The position numbers were made by a program, and so were the translations under genes. From an uncultured Alphaproteobacteria bacterium (GTDB lineage Bacteria; Pseudomonadota; Alphaproteobacteria; Micavibrionales; CSBR16-224): DNA of 64,000 bases. Shown here in pieces: positions 36,347 through 43,935 of this stretch (within the stretch, counting starts at the first letter, position 1; every line of letters begins with the position of its first letter). The DNA is taken from NCBI GenBank assembly GCA_950054485.1, contig CATLPD010000002.1, forward strand, positions 124,001 to 188,000, given 5' to 3'. Under the pieces are notes generated by a model. The model worked only from the letters and a program-made list of their open reading frames with translations, searched no databases and was not told where the DNA came from.

Positions 36347-36363
36347 TACCTTATAATAAGGTA
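36347..36363. promoter_or_regulatory. Inverted repeat overlapping a TATAAT box, candidate operator
   Basis: A 7-bp dyad, TACCTTA (36347-36353) and TAAGGTA (36357-36363), surrounds TAA; a TATAAT sequence (36352-36357) lies inside it on the plus strand. It sits between the divergent PQ-loop and metF genes. No T-run follows, so it is not a terminator. Confidence 0.4.
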
Positions 36364-36446
36364 TACTGTTATGGTTAATATTTACTAAAAAAGCTTGGTG
36401 TTCCGTGGATTAATTGATAATTTCTATTCATGTAGCGGAGCATAAA

Positions 36447-37289
36447 ATGTTTAAAAAAAATAATATCAAAGTAAGTTTTGAATTCTTTCCACCAAAAAAT
36501 GAAAATTTGGAGGCGGGCTTGTGGAATTGCGTACAATCATTGAAAGACCTGAATCCCGACTTTGTTTCTGTGACTTACGGTGCGGGGGGATCCACCAGAA
36601 AACGTACACATTCGATCGTAAGTAAATTGTATAAAGACCATAAGTTGCCCACGGCAGCACATCTGACCTGTATCGGTGCATCCGAAAAAGATATCAGCGA
36701 GATTGCCGAAACATATTGGCAAAATGGTATAAAACATATTGTGGCCTTGCGGGGTGATTTACCTGATGGTCATGACCATAAAAGCGACCAATACGCCTAT
36801 GCTGCTGATTTGGTGACAGCCTTGAAAAATATAGCTGATTTTGAAATATCTGTTGCGGGATACCCTGAAAAACACCCGGAGTGCCAGAGTATTGAACAGG
36901 ATATAGAGAATTTAAAAAGAAAAGTTGATTGCGGGGCCGATCGTATCATTACGCAATTTTTCATGAATCCTGAAGATTTTTTGCTTTGGCGGGACAGAGT
37001 CGTATCGGCCGGTATTGATGTGCCGATCGTGCCGGGAATATTGCCATTAAACCATTATGGCCGCGCTGTCAGCTTTGCAAAAAGGTGTGGAACAAAAATT
37101 CCGTTATGGCTGAAGGATTTATATCAAGGGCTTGATTCAACCCCGACCATGCGTGACCGTGTATCTGTCTCGGTTGCTTATGAACAGTGCCGCATTCTGC
37201 AGGAAAACGGGGTTGATCAATTTCACTTCTACACATTAAACCGTCCCGAGCTTGTTAAGACAGTTTGCCATTTGTTGGGGATAAGGTAG
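36447..37289 (+). CDS. metF: 5,10-methylenetetrahydrofolate reductase MetF
   Basis: 280 residues from the ATG at 36447, preceded by GGAG with six bases of spacing. FAD-dependent TIM barrel that makes 5-methyl-THF for methionine synthesis. KVSFEFFPPKNENLE, VSVTYGAGGSTRKRTHSI, HIVALRGDLPD and DRIITQFFMNPEDFLLWRD are all family signatures. The stop codon is directly followed by the ATG of a MetE-like protein, so the two are one translational unit. Confidence 0.96.
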   Translation: MFKKNNIKVSFEFFPPKNENLEAGLWNCVQSLKDLNPDFVSVTYGAGGSTRKRTHSIVSKLYKDHKLPTAAHLTCIGASEKDISEIAETYWQNGIKHIVALRGDLPDGHDHKSDQYAYAADLVTALKNIADFEISVAGYPEKHPECQSIEQDIENLKRKVDCGADRIITQFFMNPEDFLLWRDRVVSAGIDVPIVPGILPLNHYGRAVSFAKRCGTKIPLWLKDLYQGLDSTPTMRDRVSVSVAYEQCRILQENGVDQFHFYTLNRPELVKTVCHLLGIR

Positions 37290-38354
37290 ATGGTACAAAC
37301 GACGACCATGGGAATTTATGATCCCGAGATGTTGGCAGAGACTGCAAAAGTTTGTGAAAGTGAAAAAATATCGGAAGAGGTCATTTCAAAGCAAGTTGCT
37401 CAATTACAACGTGACTGGTGCCTCAAGCAGGCGGCGGCAGGTATTAGCCTGTTTCCTGTAAATGATATTTTTTTAACAGATCCGGTATTCGAGATGGCGA
37501 GAGCATTGGGGCTGCATAATTTGTCAAGCTGGGACTATTTTTCTTTAGACATCAAAAAGGCAAAATGGTTCAGCGGGGATCATTTATTTTATGTTCCCGA
37601 AATTGGCGGAGGAATGGATATATCTTTTGATTCCAGTGCTTTATCGCCAATTCCTGAAAGCTTAATTGATGGCAGTTTCGAGGTTGTAGTTTCTTTGATT
37701 GGGCCTCTAACGATGCTTGGCTGGTGTATAGATGAGGCCAGTGGTAACCCATTTATAGATAACTGGCAAAAATTCTTGCCTCGCTATCTTGAGCTGCTAC
37801 TAGCGTATGAAAGCCGGGGCGCGGATTGGATACAATTCCATGAACCGATTTTGGATCGCGCCCTACCTGCGGATATCATTGATTTGGGGCGGGTTATATA
37901 TGACGCGGTAAGTGAGAAAACAGAAATGAAAAGCCTTTTGGTTTTTAATTCCGGACATAGCGCAGATAATATTAAAAAAATTATGAAGTTTCCCGTTCAC
38001 GCTGTTCATGTGGATATGATTCACAATGCTGATAATTTCTCGGTTTTTCTGGATAATGATTTTGGCAAAATCTTTTCTTTAGGGGTCGTCAGTGCCGATT
38101 TTTCCAACCTTACCAATTTGAGTCAGCAATTAAAATATGTTGAAAGGTCTGTTAACCAGATTGGATTGAGGCGCACGATGGTTTCAATGAACCGTCCGTT
38201 TTATCGTGCTCCTGTGGACGGCATTAACGCAGAAACGCTTGATGAAAAATTGAACTATCTGGCCGTTATATCTAAAGCTATGAAAAGGGGCAGGGCGAGC
38301 GTGCAATCTGAAATAGAAGCGAACAGTAAAAAACTGACTGACAAACAGGCTTAA
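37290..38354 (+). CDS. Stand-alone homologue of the N-terminal half of MetE
   Basis: 354 residues. It aligns over its whole length with the N-terminal domain of cobalamin-independent methionine synthase MetE: RDWCLKQAAAGISLFPVNDI, KAKWFSGDHLFYVPE, VSLIGPLTMLGW, YESRGADWIQFHEPIL and HAVHVDMIH. In MetE this half is a duplicated barrel that contacts folate but carries no zinc. The zinc ligands of the C-terminal catalytic half (His-x-Cys, Glu, Cys) are absent here and no C-terminal half follows. Start immediately after the metF stop. A role with metF in methyl transfer is inferred from the neighbourhood alone; it may need a separate catalytic partner. Confidence 0.8.
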   Translation: MVQTTTMGIYDPEMLAETAKVCESEKISEEVISKQVAQLQRDWCLKQAAAGISLFPVNDIFLTDPVFEMARALGLHNLSSWDYFSLDIKKAKWFSGDHLFYVPEIGGGMDISFDSSALSPIPESLIDGSFEVVVSLIGPLTMLGWCIDEASGNPFIDNWQKFLPRYLELLLAYESRGADWIQFHEPILDRALPADIIDLGRVIYDAVSEKTEMKSLLVFNSGHSADNIKKIMKFPVHAVHVDMIHNADNFSVFLDNDFGKIFSLGVVSADFSNLTNLSQQLKYVERSVNQIGLRRTMVSMNRPFYRAPVDGINAETLDEKLNYLAVISKAMKRGRASVQSEIEANSKKLTDKQA

Positions 38355-38372
38355 ATATTGTTTAATATCAAT

Positions 38373-39014
38373 ATGTCATGTGAAAAAAAACACATTCAAT
38401 GCGGTAAGCTGTCGCGGGAGTTTCAAAAAGCAGTCGAGGAATATTTGCTGGTTGAGACTGAATTGGCGCCCGCTGATATAGCCGTTGTGTTTGGCAGCAA
38501 TGGCCGCAAATCTTTGGCTGAAAAGGCGTTCGAACTTTATCAAAAGGGTCTTGTTAAGAAAATTGTCGTCACCGGCGGATACAAGGGAAGCTTTAAGAAA
38601 ACCGAGGCCGAAGATATTCAAGCAAGGCTTTTAAATCTGGGTGTCCGTTCAAATGATATTCTGATAGAAAATAAATCTTTAAACACCGGACAGAATGTTG
38701 TACTGACCCGCCAGCTTATTGAAAAAGAAATAGGATTGGAAAAGGTCGGGTCCATTATAGCTGTTGGCAATGTGACAGCATCAAGGCGTTTTTTAATGAC
38801 TTTGAAAAAACACTGGCCCGAAGCTTTTGTCATGATCGCTCCGGCAAATCCATACAATGTACCTAAAAATAAGTGGTATAAGGTTGATAAGTTCAAATGT
38901 GACGTTATGAACCAGTATGTCAAAATCCCGCTTTACTTTGAAAAGGGATTTATCAAAGAGGTGGATATCTCAGATATTAACCGCAAAGCCATCCAGAAAA
39001 GAAAATTCGGTTGA
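38373..39014 (+). CDS. YdcF/SanA-family (DUF218) protein
   Basis: 213 residues from the ATG at 38373; a TTG at 38358 is an alternative, and neither has a good ribosome binding site. DIAVVFGSNGRKSLAEKAFE, KKIVVTGGYKG and ENKSLNTGQNVVLTRQLIE match the DUF218 (ElyC/SanA/YdcF) family, Rossmann-like proteins linked to envelope maintenance or nucleotide binding. No membrane anchor is visible, which sets it apart from SanA and ElyC. It follows the metF unit closely. Confidence 0.75.
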   Translation: MSCEKKHIQCGKLSREFQKAVEEYLLVETELAPADIAVVFGSNGRKSLAEKAFELYQKGLVKKIVVTGGYKGSFKKTEAEDIQARLLNLGVRSNDILIENKSLNTGQNVVLTRQLIEKEIGLEKVGSIIAVGNVTASRRFLMTLKKHWPEAFVMIAPANPYNVPKNKWYKVDKFKCDVMNQYVKIPLYFEKGFIKEVDISDINRKAIQKRKFG

Positions 39015-40307
39015 TCAAGCTGAAGGCTTGCTGGCGTTCCGCGCTGTTTTTGCACTATAATCAGCTGTTTTATCTGCGGATGCTTTCTGGGCTTGCTCGA
39101 CGATAATTGCCGGGATAATTGCATTATCTTTTAGGCGCTCACCCTTTTGGGCTTGCTCAAACCATGCTTTTTTACGTGTCGAGAAGTCTTTGGCGATATT
39201 GGTCAGCTCTGGCGAAACTGTCGGCAGGTTGTTTGTAGCGACGTTTCGCATATTTTCGATATCCATCTGTGTGGCGCCAATCTTAATAAACAGTTCTTCG
39301 GCTTTTGAAAGTCGCTTTGCAATATTTTTAGAATTCAGCTCGAACTGCTCTCTTTTGTCGGAATCTGTGCTGTTATCATATCGCTGCTCGTTATTAATTG
39401 TTTGCAGGGCCTGAACGTGCATCACGATGATTTTGACAGCTTCGTAATCTACAAAGCGTTTAAATTCAACGATGTGCGGCATCTCAACGTCTTTGAATTC
39501 ACTTTTAACGGTAAAAGTGCCCTTCTTTTCAATCATCTCGCGGGCGCTCATCAAGGCGTCTTCTGCAGCCTCAATCAATTCCATTTTACCGAGTTGGCGG
39601 AATTCTTCTGAATATTGCGCCAGATATTTATGGCAGGTTTCAAGGCGTGTCATAAAGCGTTCCAGAACTTCAATACGTTTTTCAACTTTACGATTGATGA
39701 TGTCATTCGGATCAATACCCGGTTTAGAAAGGCGTGCAAATTGTTCTGACAGGGTTTCTGTTTGTTTGAAACCTATAAAAGGTGAATTATGCCGAGACAG
39801 GTCATGTTCAGTCCATAGTTTATTAGCTTGTTTCAGGTCTTCTTCATCAACTGTGCAATTCATTGGGCGCGCCATTTCGTGTGGGCGGCTGTGCATACGG
39901 CCTTTTTCATCAGGTACTAGGCCGTTCATCATAGCATAGGTTTTAAAATGCAATTGTTTCATTTTCTTTGCGCTATCGCCAACGACTTCGTATTGGGCGA
40001 TACCATTTTCTTGATAGGCAAGGCGGCGCTCGAAAGAGGCCATAATGTTCATAGCTTCCTTAAAGTCGATATCGACCTGGTCATCAGGTGTATATGTAGG
40101 TAATTTATCCCCGTTATATTTAATATCACATGTCTGCACGGTCCATAGCCCTAATACAGGGTCTGATTCAAACGCTTCAAGATATGTTGATGTTCGCCCG
40201 ACCTCGTCAAAGCTGTCGTCATCTTCTTTTTGGGCAAGTTGCAACATTACTGTGCGGCAATAAAAAGGCGAAATGATCGCGCGATATGTGTCCTGAATTC
40301 CAGTCAT
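39015..40307 (-). CDS. Large helical hypothetical protein
   Basis: 430 residues from the ATG at 40307, because GGAG lies six bases before it; a longer start at 40331 is possible but lacks such a site. No family recognised. Predicted soluble and mostly helical, with several heptad-like stretches (RKVEKRIEVLERFMTRLETC, KNIAKRLSKAEELFIKIGA). The C-terminal ~25 residues are Ala/Lys/Ser-rich and probably disordered. It abuts the convergent YdcF-like gene end to end, with no intergenic base. Confidence 0.7.
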   Translation of the reverse strand: MTGIQDTYRAIISPFYCRTVMLQLAQKEDDDSFDEVGRTSTYLEAFESDPVLGLWTVQTCDIKYNGDKLPTYTPDDQVDIDFKEAMNIMASFERRLAYQENGIAQYEVVGDSAKKMKQLHFKTYAMMNGLVPDEKGRMHSRPHEMARPMNCTVDEEDLKQANKLWTEHDLSRHNSPFIGFKQTETLSEQFARLSKPGIDPNDIINRKVEKRIEVLERFMTRLETCHKYLAQYSEEFRQLGKMELIEAAEDALMSAREMIEKKGTFTVKSEFKDVEMPHIVEFKRFVDYEAVKIIVMHVQALQTINNEQRYDNSTDSDKREQFELNSKNIAKRLSKAEELFIKIGATQMDIENMRNVATNNLPTVSPELTNIAKDFSTRKKAWFEQAQKGERLKDNAIIPAIIVEQAQKASADKTADYSAKTARNASKPSA

Positions 40308-40379
40308 AACAAACTCCATTTTTTTTGCCATAATACAAAAAATAAGTTATTATGTCAATAAAAAAAATATAGGTCACTT

Positions 40380-41099
40380 TTACTTTTTAATTAAAACGCG
40401 GACATAATGATTGCATGTAACTCCGCTACAGCCAGATGTTTCCTGAATACAGCCCTGTGTGTTACCCTCAAACACCGTTCCTTCAGCAATATTTTGGGTA
40501 GTAGCATCGCCGCTGCCGTATACGCCAACAAACGTTGTGCCTGAAGCTGCAAAAGCTGCATCCGTAATCGTGGCTGCACCAAGACCTAACTTTTCATTTA
40601 TGTTAAGGCACATATCGTCTGTAAGGCCGCTTATAACATATATAAGTTCGGCGGTGTTTGAACCTACATTGTTGATTCTATTATCAGCGTTGAAGCTTTG
40701 TTGAAAAGTTACCGAGACCGCAGGATCATAAATATCTTCTGAGTATGTGCGTTCTTTCATTCCTCCACCCTTCGCGTGAAACATGTGGCAGGAGAAATCA
40801 CTGGGAGCCGAGGCGTTAAAATAGTCTGTGTCTGACCCATCGAAGGGGCGGCGTTCAAAACTGATTTCATCATCTTCGCAGCCGATCGCTTTCATGGTCA
40901 TGAGGGCATTTCTAAGCTTATTGCTGTATTCGACGATTTCGGTTACGTGTAATTCAAGTAATTCCTTTGACAGATTGGCACCTGAGCCTCTGGAGCCTTG
41001 GGTCATCGCAAAACCGAGTGCGGCAAAAAGGCCAACCCCTACAAGGATCAAAAACAGTGCATTTCCTTTTGCCGAACATATGTTTGAATTCGCTTTCAT
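40380..41099 (-). CDS. Pilin-like secreted/membrane protein, paralogue 1
   Basis: 239 residues from the ATG at 41099; a TTG at 41117 is an alternative. A short basic leader is followed by SAKGNALFLILVGVGLFAAL, a single N-terminal hydrophobic helix of the kind in type IV pilin-like proteins, and a Cys-rich extracytoplasmic domain (FSCHMFHAKGGG, DDMCLNINEKLGLG, GCIQETSGCSG). It is homologous along its length to the protein encoded at 45253-45942. I cannot name the system. No assembly ATPase or secretin is nearby. Confidence 0.7.
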   Translation of the reverse strand: MKANSNICSAKGNALFLILVGVGLFAALGFAMTQGSRGSGANLSKELLELHVTEIVEYSNKLRNALMTMKAIGCEDDEISFERRPFDGSDTDYFNASAPSDFSCHMFHAKGGGMKERTYSEDIYDPAVSVTFQQSFNADNRINNVGSNTAELIYVISGLTDDMCLNINEKLGLGAATITDAAFAASGTTFVGVYGSGDATTQNIAEGTVFEGNTQGCIQETSGCSGVTCNHYVRVLIKK

Positions 41100-41213
41100 T
41101 TTTTTATTATAGCACAAAATTATTATTTTAAAGCAAAGGCTTTTTCAGAAAAATCGGAACGGAAAGAATAATTTTTTGTTTGTAAACCACCAACCAACTA
41201 AGGAGATACTAAA

Positions 41214-42305
41214 ATGAAAACTTTAAACACCCTTGCTATGGCGACGGCATTTATCGCGCTGACGGGCGGTGCTTTTGCACAGACAATCAATTCAAGTGAT
41301 ATTCAATGGAATTCACCAAGCGCTTATACAACCACATCAGCTAGTGTAAATTCTCAATCACAGCTGCGCCTGAACTCGACTCAGGTACGCGCTTTGCAGC
41401 AAGCTTTGAGATCTGAAGGTTATAACATCGCTGTTGATGGTGCCTATGGTCCCAACACGGCCAGTGCCTTGCGCTCGTTCCAGTCACAAGAAAAACTGGC
41501 GGTGACAGGACAGGCAAATACGGAGACATTGGCAAAGCTTAATTTGAACAATGACGCATTTTTGAATTCTAATATTGCAACAAACACAAATACTAGCGCG
41601 CAATCATCATTAAAGCTTAGTCGTTCAGAAGTGATGGATATGCAGCGTGCCCTGCGTTCTGAAGGTTATAACATCGGTGTAGATGGTGTCTACGGACCCA
41701 ATACAGCAAGCGCATTACGTTCTTTTCAATCGCGTAATAGCCTTGCGGTTACTGGGCAAGCTAACCGCGAGACGCTTGCAAGTTTAAACCTGATTTCTAA
41801 TTCAGGTACAATGGCAAACACTTCAGCTAATTCGTCACTTAAGGCGCAAACGGCCCTCCAACTGGACACGGGCGACATACGCAGTATGCAAACTGCTTTG
41901 CGTGCACAAGGTTATAACAGTGTCGCTGTAAATGGTATTATGGATCAAAACACTGTAGCGGCGTTGCGTTCTTATCAGGCTGATAAGAACCTGAGCGTTA
42001 CAGGCAAAGCTAACTTTGAAACATTGGCAAATCTTGATCTGTTGTCACGCACAAATTCGGGCGCGTCAGTAAATGCAAATGCGACTTTGATGCCGTCTTT
42101 GGTGCAGCTTGATAATGGTAACATTCGCATGTTACAGCAGGCCTTACGTTCAGAAGGCTATAACATCGGTGTAGATGGTATTGTCGGCCAGAACACTGTT
42201 AATGCGCTTAGAACATTTCAGGCTAGCAATGACCTGCAAGCGACAGGCGAACTTGATCAGGAGACACTCGTGATGCTGAATCTTTTAAACAGGTTTGCAC
42301 GCTAA
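41214..42305 (+). CDS. Exported protein with four peptidoglycan-binding repeats
   Basis: 363 residues: a signal peptide (MKTLNTLAMATAFIALTGGA, cleavage near FAQ) and four PG_binding_1 domains at residues ~52-111, ~139-195, ~217-275 and ~300-360, each with ALRSEGYNI-V-G----NT--ALR-FQ and VTGQAN-ETL-type motifs. There is no catalytic domain, so it probably binds the cell wall as a structural or adaptor protein. AAGGAG precedes the ATG. A terminator follows. Repeats 1, 2 and 4 are nearly identical in DNA over about 20-30 bases, suggesting recent duplication. Confidence 0.9.
   Translation: MKTLNTLAMATAFIALTGGAFAQTINSSDIQWNSPSAYTTTSASVNSQSQLRLNSTQVRALQQALRSEGYNIAVDGAYGPNTASALRSFQSQEKLAVTGQANTETLAKLNLNNDAFLNSNIATNTNTSAQSSLKLSRSEVMDMQRALRSEGYNIGVDGVYGPNTASALRSFQSRNSLAVTGQANRETLASLNLISNSGTMANTSANSSLKAQTALQLDTGDIRSMQTALRAQGYNSVAVNGIMDQNTVAALRSYQADKNLSVTGKANFETLANLDLLSRTNSGASVNANATLMPSLVQLDNGNIRMLQQALRSEGYNIGVDGIVGQNTVNALRTFQASNDLQATGELDQETLVMLNLLNRFAR
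41367..42296 (+). repeat. Four tandem coding repeats (peptidoglycan-binding domains)
   Basis: Four units of ~60 codons separated by Ser/Asn/Thr-rich linkers. The core TCTGAAGGTTATAACATCG is identical at 41412 and 41658 and differs by two bases at 42150; the third unit (near 41905) has diverged more. Confidence 0.75.
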
Positions 42306-42329
42306 AACCTAATCAAAAATCATAGAAAG

Positions 42330-42360
42330 ACGGGCAATAGAAATATTGTCCGTTTTTTTT
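42330..42360 (+). terminator. Rho-independent terminator after the PG-binding gene
   Basis: ACGGGCAATA (42330-42339) pairs with TATTGTCCGT (42344-42353) with one G-T wobble, around a GAAA loop, followed by eight T residues. Confidence 0.85.
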
Positions 42361-42377
42361 ATTTAATTTGGGAAAAA

Positions 42378-42454
42378 TGGTAGCGAGGGAGAGACTTGAA
42401 CTCCCGACACATGGATTATGATTCCACTGCTCTAACCAGCTGAGCTACCCCGCC
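42378..42454 (-). tRNA. tRNA-Met (anticodon CAT, elongator type)
   Basis: 77 bases with encoded CCA. The acceptor GGCGGGG pairs with CCTCGCT; the D arm is GCTC-AGCTGGTTA-GAGC; the anticodon loop ATCATAA carries CAT; the T arm contains TTCAAGT. The sequence around the anticodon matches elongator tRNA-Met; a tRNA-Ile2 with lysidine would share this anticodon, so identity is very likely but not certain. Confidence 0.93.
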
Positions 42455-42464
42455 ACGGGAATAA

Positions 42465-42495
42465 TCTATATGCCTGTTTTCGCAAATTCTGTCAA
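42465..42495 (-). promoter_or_regulatory. Promoter of the tRNA-Met gene
   Basis: On the minus strand a perfect TTGACA (complement of 42490-42495) is followed after 18-19 bases by ATATAG/TATAGA (complement of 42465-42471), just upstream of the tRNA. Confidence 0.6.
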
Positions 42496-42511
42496 GAGGG
42501 GGGAAGTGTTT

Positions 42512-42541
42512 TTTACAAAAAGTCGTTTTCTTTGCTAGTAT
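42512..42541 (+). promoter_or_regulatory. Candidate promoter of fadL
   Basis: TTTACA (42512-42517), 18 bases, then TAGTAT (42536-42541), about 45 bases before the fadL ATG. It is back to back with the tRNA-Met promoter. Confidence 0.4.
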
Positions 42542-42585
42542 ATAGTGTAGAATAAGTCACTCACTTAAATCCATTGGGGGAAATA

Positions 42586-43875
42586 ATGATTTCATCAAAA
42601 ACATTTAAACTTGCTTGCGGCGCAATTGCAGCTATAGGTTGTTCAACTATGTTGTCCACACCTTCCTATTCGGCAGGCTTTTTCATTCAGGAACAATCGA
42701 CGTCCGGTCTGGGTGCTTCATTTGCAGGCGAGGCGGCAATGCCGCGTAACGCGTCTATTTTATTTTATAATCCGGCCGGTATGACCTATTTAGAGGGCCG
42801 CCAGTTAAATGCCGGTGCGCATGTGATTATTCCGATGGCCGATCTTGATAATACGGGGTCAAACCTTGTCGGCGGTTTACGAGCAGGGCCGGTAGGTGGT
42901 GATGTCGATAATCCGTATAGCCCGACACCTGTGCCGAACTTCCATTTTGCAACACCGCTAAGCGAAATTCCCAATACATGGCTTGGTCTTTCGATATCTG
43001 CGCCTTTCGGTCTTTCAAATGAATATGACCAGGAATCTTTCGTCAGATATGATTCTATTAAAACATCTTTGAAAACGTACAATATTCAGCCTAGTGTGGC
43101 GTATAAATTCAACGATCGTCTATCATTTGGCGGTGGTATTGATATTCAATATGCCGACGCGGAATTGTCTCAGGCTGTAGATCTTGGTCTTGCTGACGGT
43201 GTATCCGAATTTGCCGGAAGTGACACTTCAGTCGGTTGGAACGTCGGTCTGATGTACGAGCCTGCCGAAGATTGGCGTTTGGGTGCCCATTATCGTTCGG
43301 GTATTTCACATGATCTGAATTTGAACTTCACAACTTTTGCGCCTGGCGGTGTCGTCGTCGCATCAGATGGCGGCGCAAGTGCTGACCTTGAACTGCCCGA
43401 TATTGCAACATTGGCCGCAGCTTATGATTACAATGACCAATGGACGGTTATGGGGCATGTCATGTGGTTCGGGTGGAGTAATTTTGATTCGATTACAGCA
43501 TTGTCTTCGGCCAGTACGGTTATTACAAGCCTGCCGCAAAATTACGAGAATACATTTGCCTATGCACTTGGTGCTGAATACGAACATTCCGATGTATGGA
43601 CCTTCCGTGGTGGTGTACAGTATGACGAAACACCGACGCAGGATGGCTTCCGTTCGACCCGTACGCCGGATGGTGATCGTATTTGGGGAAGTGTCGGTGC
43701 GACATACAGCATGAATGAGGCAATGGATATTGATTTCTCGGCGACCTATATTGATGTGGCTGGTGAAGATATCAATGTTTCACGCATTCAGCCATCTGGT
43801 GCCGTTGCCAACATTAATGCCGAAGCCAAGCAGCGCATTGGTATTTTTGCGGTTGGCTTGAACTATAAATTTTAG
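42586..43875 (+). CDS. fadL: Outer membrane long-chain fatty acid transporter FadL
   Basis: 429 residues from the ATG at 42586, with GGGGGA just upstream. Signal peptide to about residue 30 (SYSA-GFFIQEQ); the mature N-terminus GFFIQEQSTSGLGASFAGEA forms the hatch domain typical of FadL/OmpP1/TodX, and SILFYNPAGMTYL with its NPAG motif is diagnostic. The 14-stranded barrel ends IFAVGLNYKF. It imports long-chain fatty acids or hydrophobic aromatics; with hmgA next, aromatic uptake is possible but unproven. Confidence 0.94.
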   Translation: MISSKTFKLACGAIAAIGCSTMLSTPSYSAGFFIQEQSTSGLGASFAGEAAMPRNASILFYNPAGMTYLEGRQLNAGAHVIIPMADLDNTGSNLVGGLRAGPVGGDVDNPYSPTPVPNFHFATPLSEIPNTWLGLSISAPFGLSNEYDQESFVRYDSIKTSLKTYNIQPSVAYKFNDRLSFGGGIDIQYADAELSQAVDLGLADGVSEFAGSDTSVGWNVGLMYEPAEDWRLGAHYRSGISHDLNLNFTTFAPGGVVVASDGGASADLELPDIATLAAAYDYNDQWTVMGHVMWFGWSNFDSITALSSASTVITSLPQNYENTFAYALGAEYEHSDVWTFRGGVQYDETPTQDGFRSTRTPDGDRIWGSVGATYSMNEAMDIDFSATYIDVAGEDINVSRIQPSGAVANINAEAKQRIGIFAVGLNYKF

Positions 43876-43895
43876 GCTATCGAATTTTTCAAGAA

Positions 43896-43924
43896 AACTC
43901 CTATACTTGTATAGGAGTTTTTTT
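43896..43924 (+). terminator. Rho-independent terminator after fadL
   Basis: A perfect 10-bp stem (43896-43905 with 43910-43919) around CTTG is followed by T residues to 43924. The hmgA ATG begins 12 bases later. Confidence 0.85.
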
Positions 43925-43935
43925 ATGGGGGTCAT

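Noticed and set aside
36367-36446. Possible SAM-type riboswitch before metF (GGAGCA before the start recalls the SAM/SAH class)
   Set aside because: I could not form the conserved pseudoknot stems of SAM-II or SAM/SAH; the GGAG is explained as a ribosome binding site. A covariance-model search would decide.
41405-42180. Spaced direct repeats reminiscent of a CRISPR array
   Set aside because: The repeats are in frame within the peptidoglycan-binding gene, about 240 bases apart and unequal; they encode protein domains.
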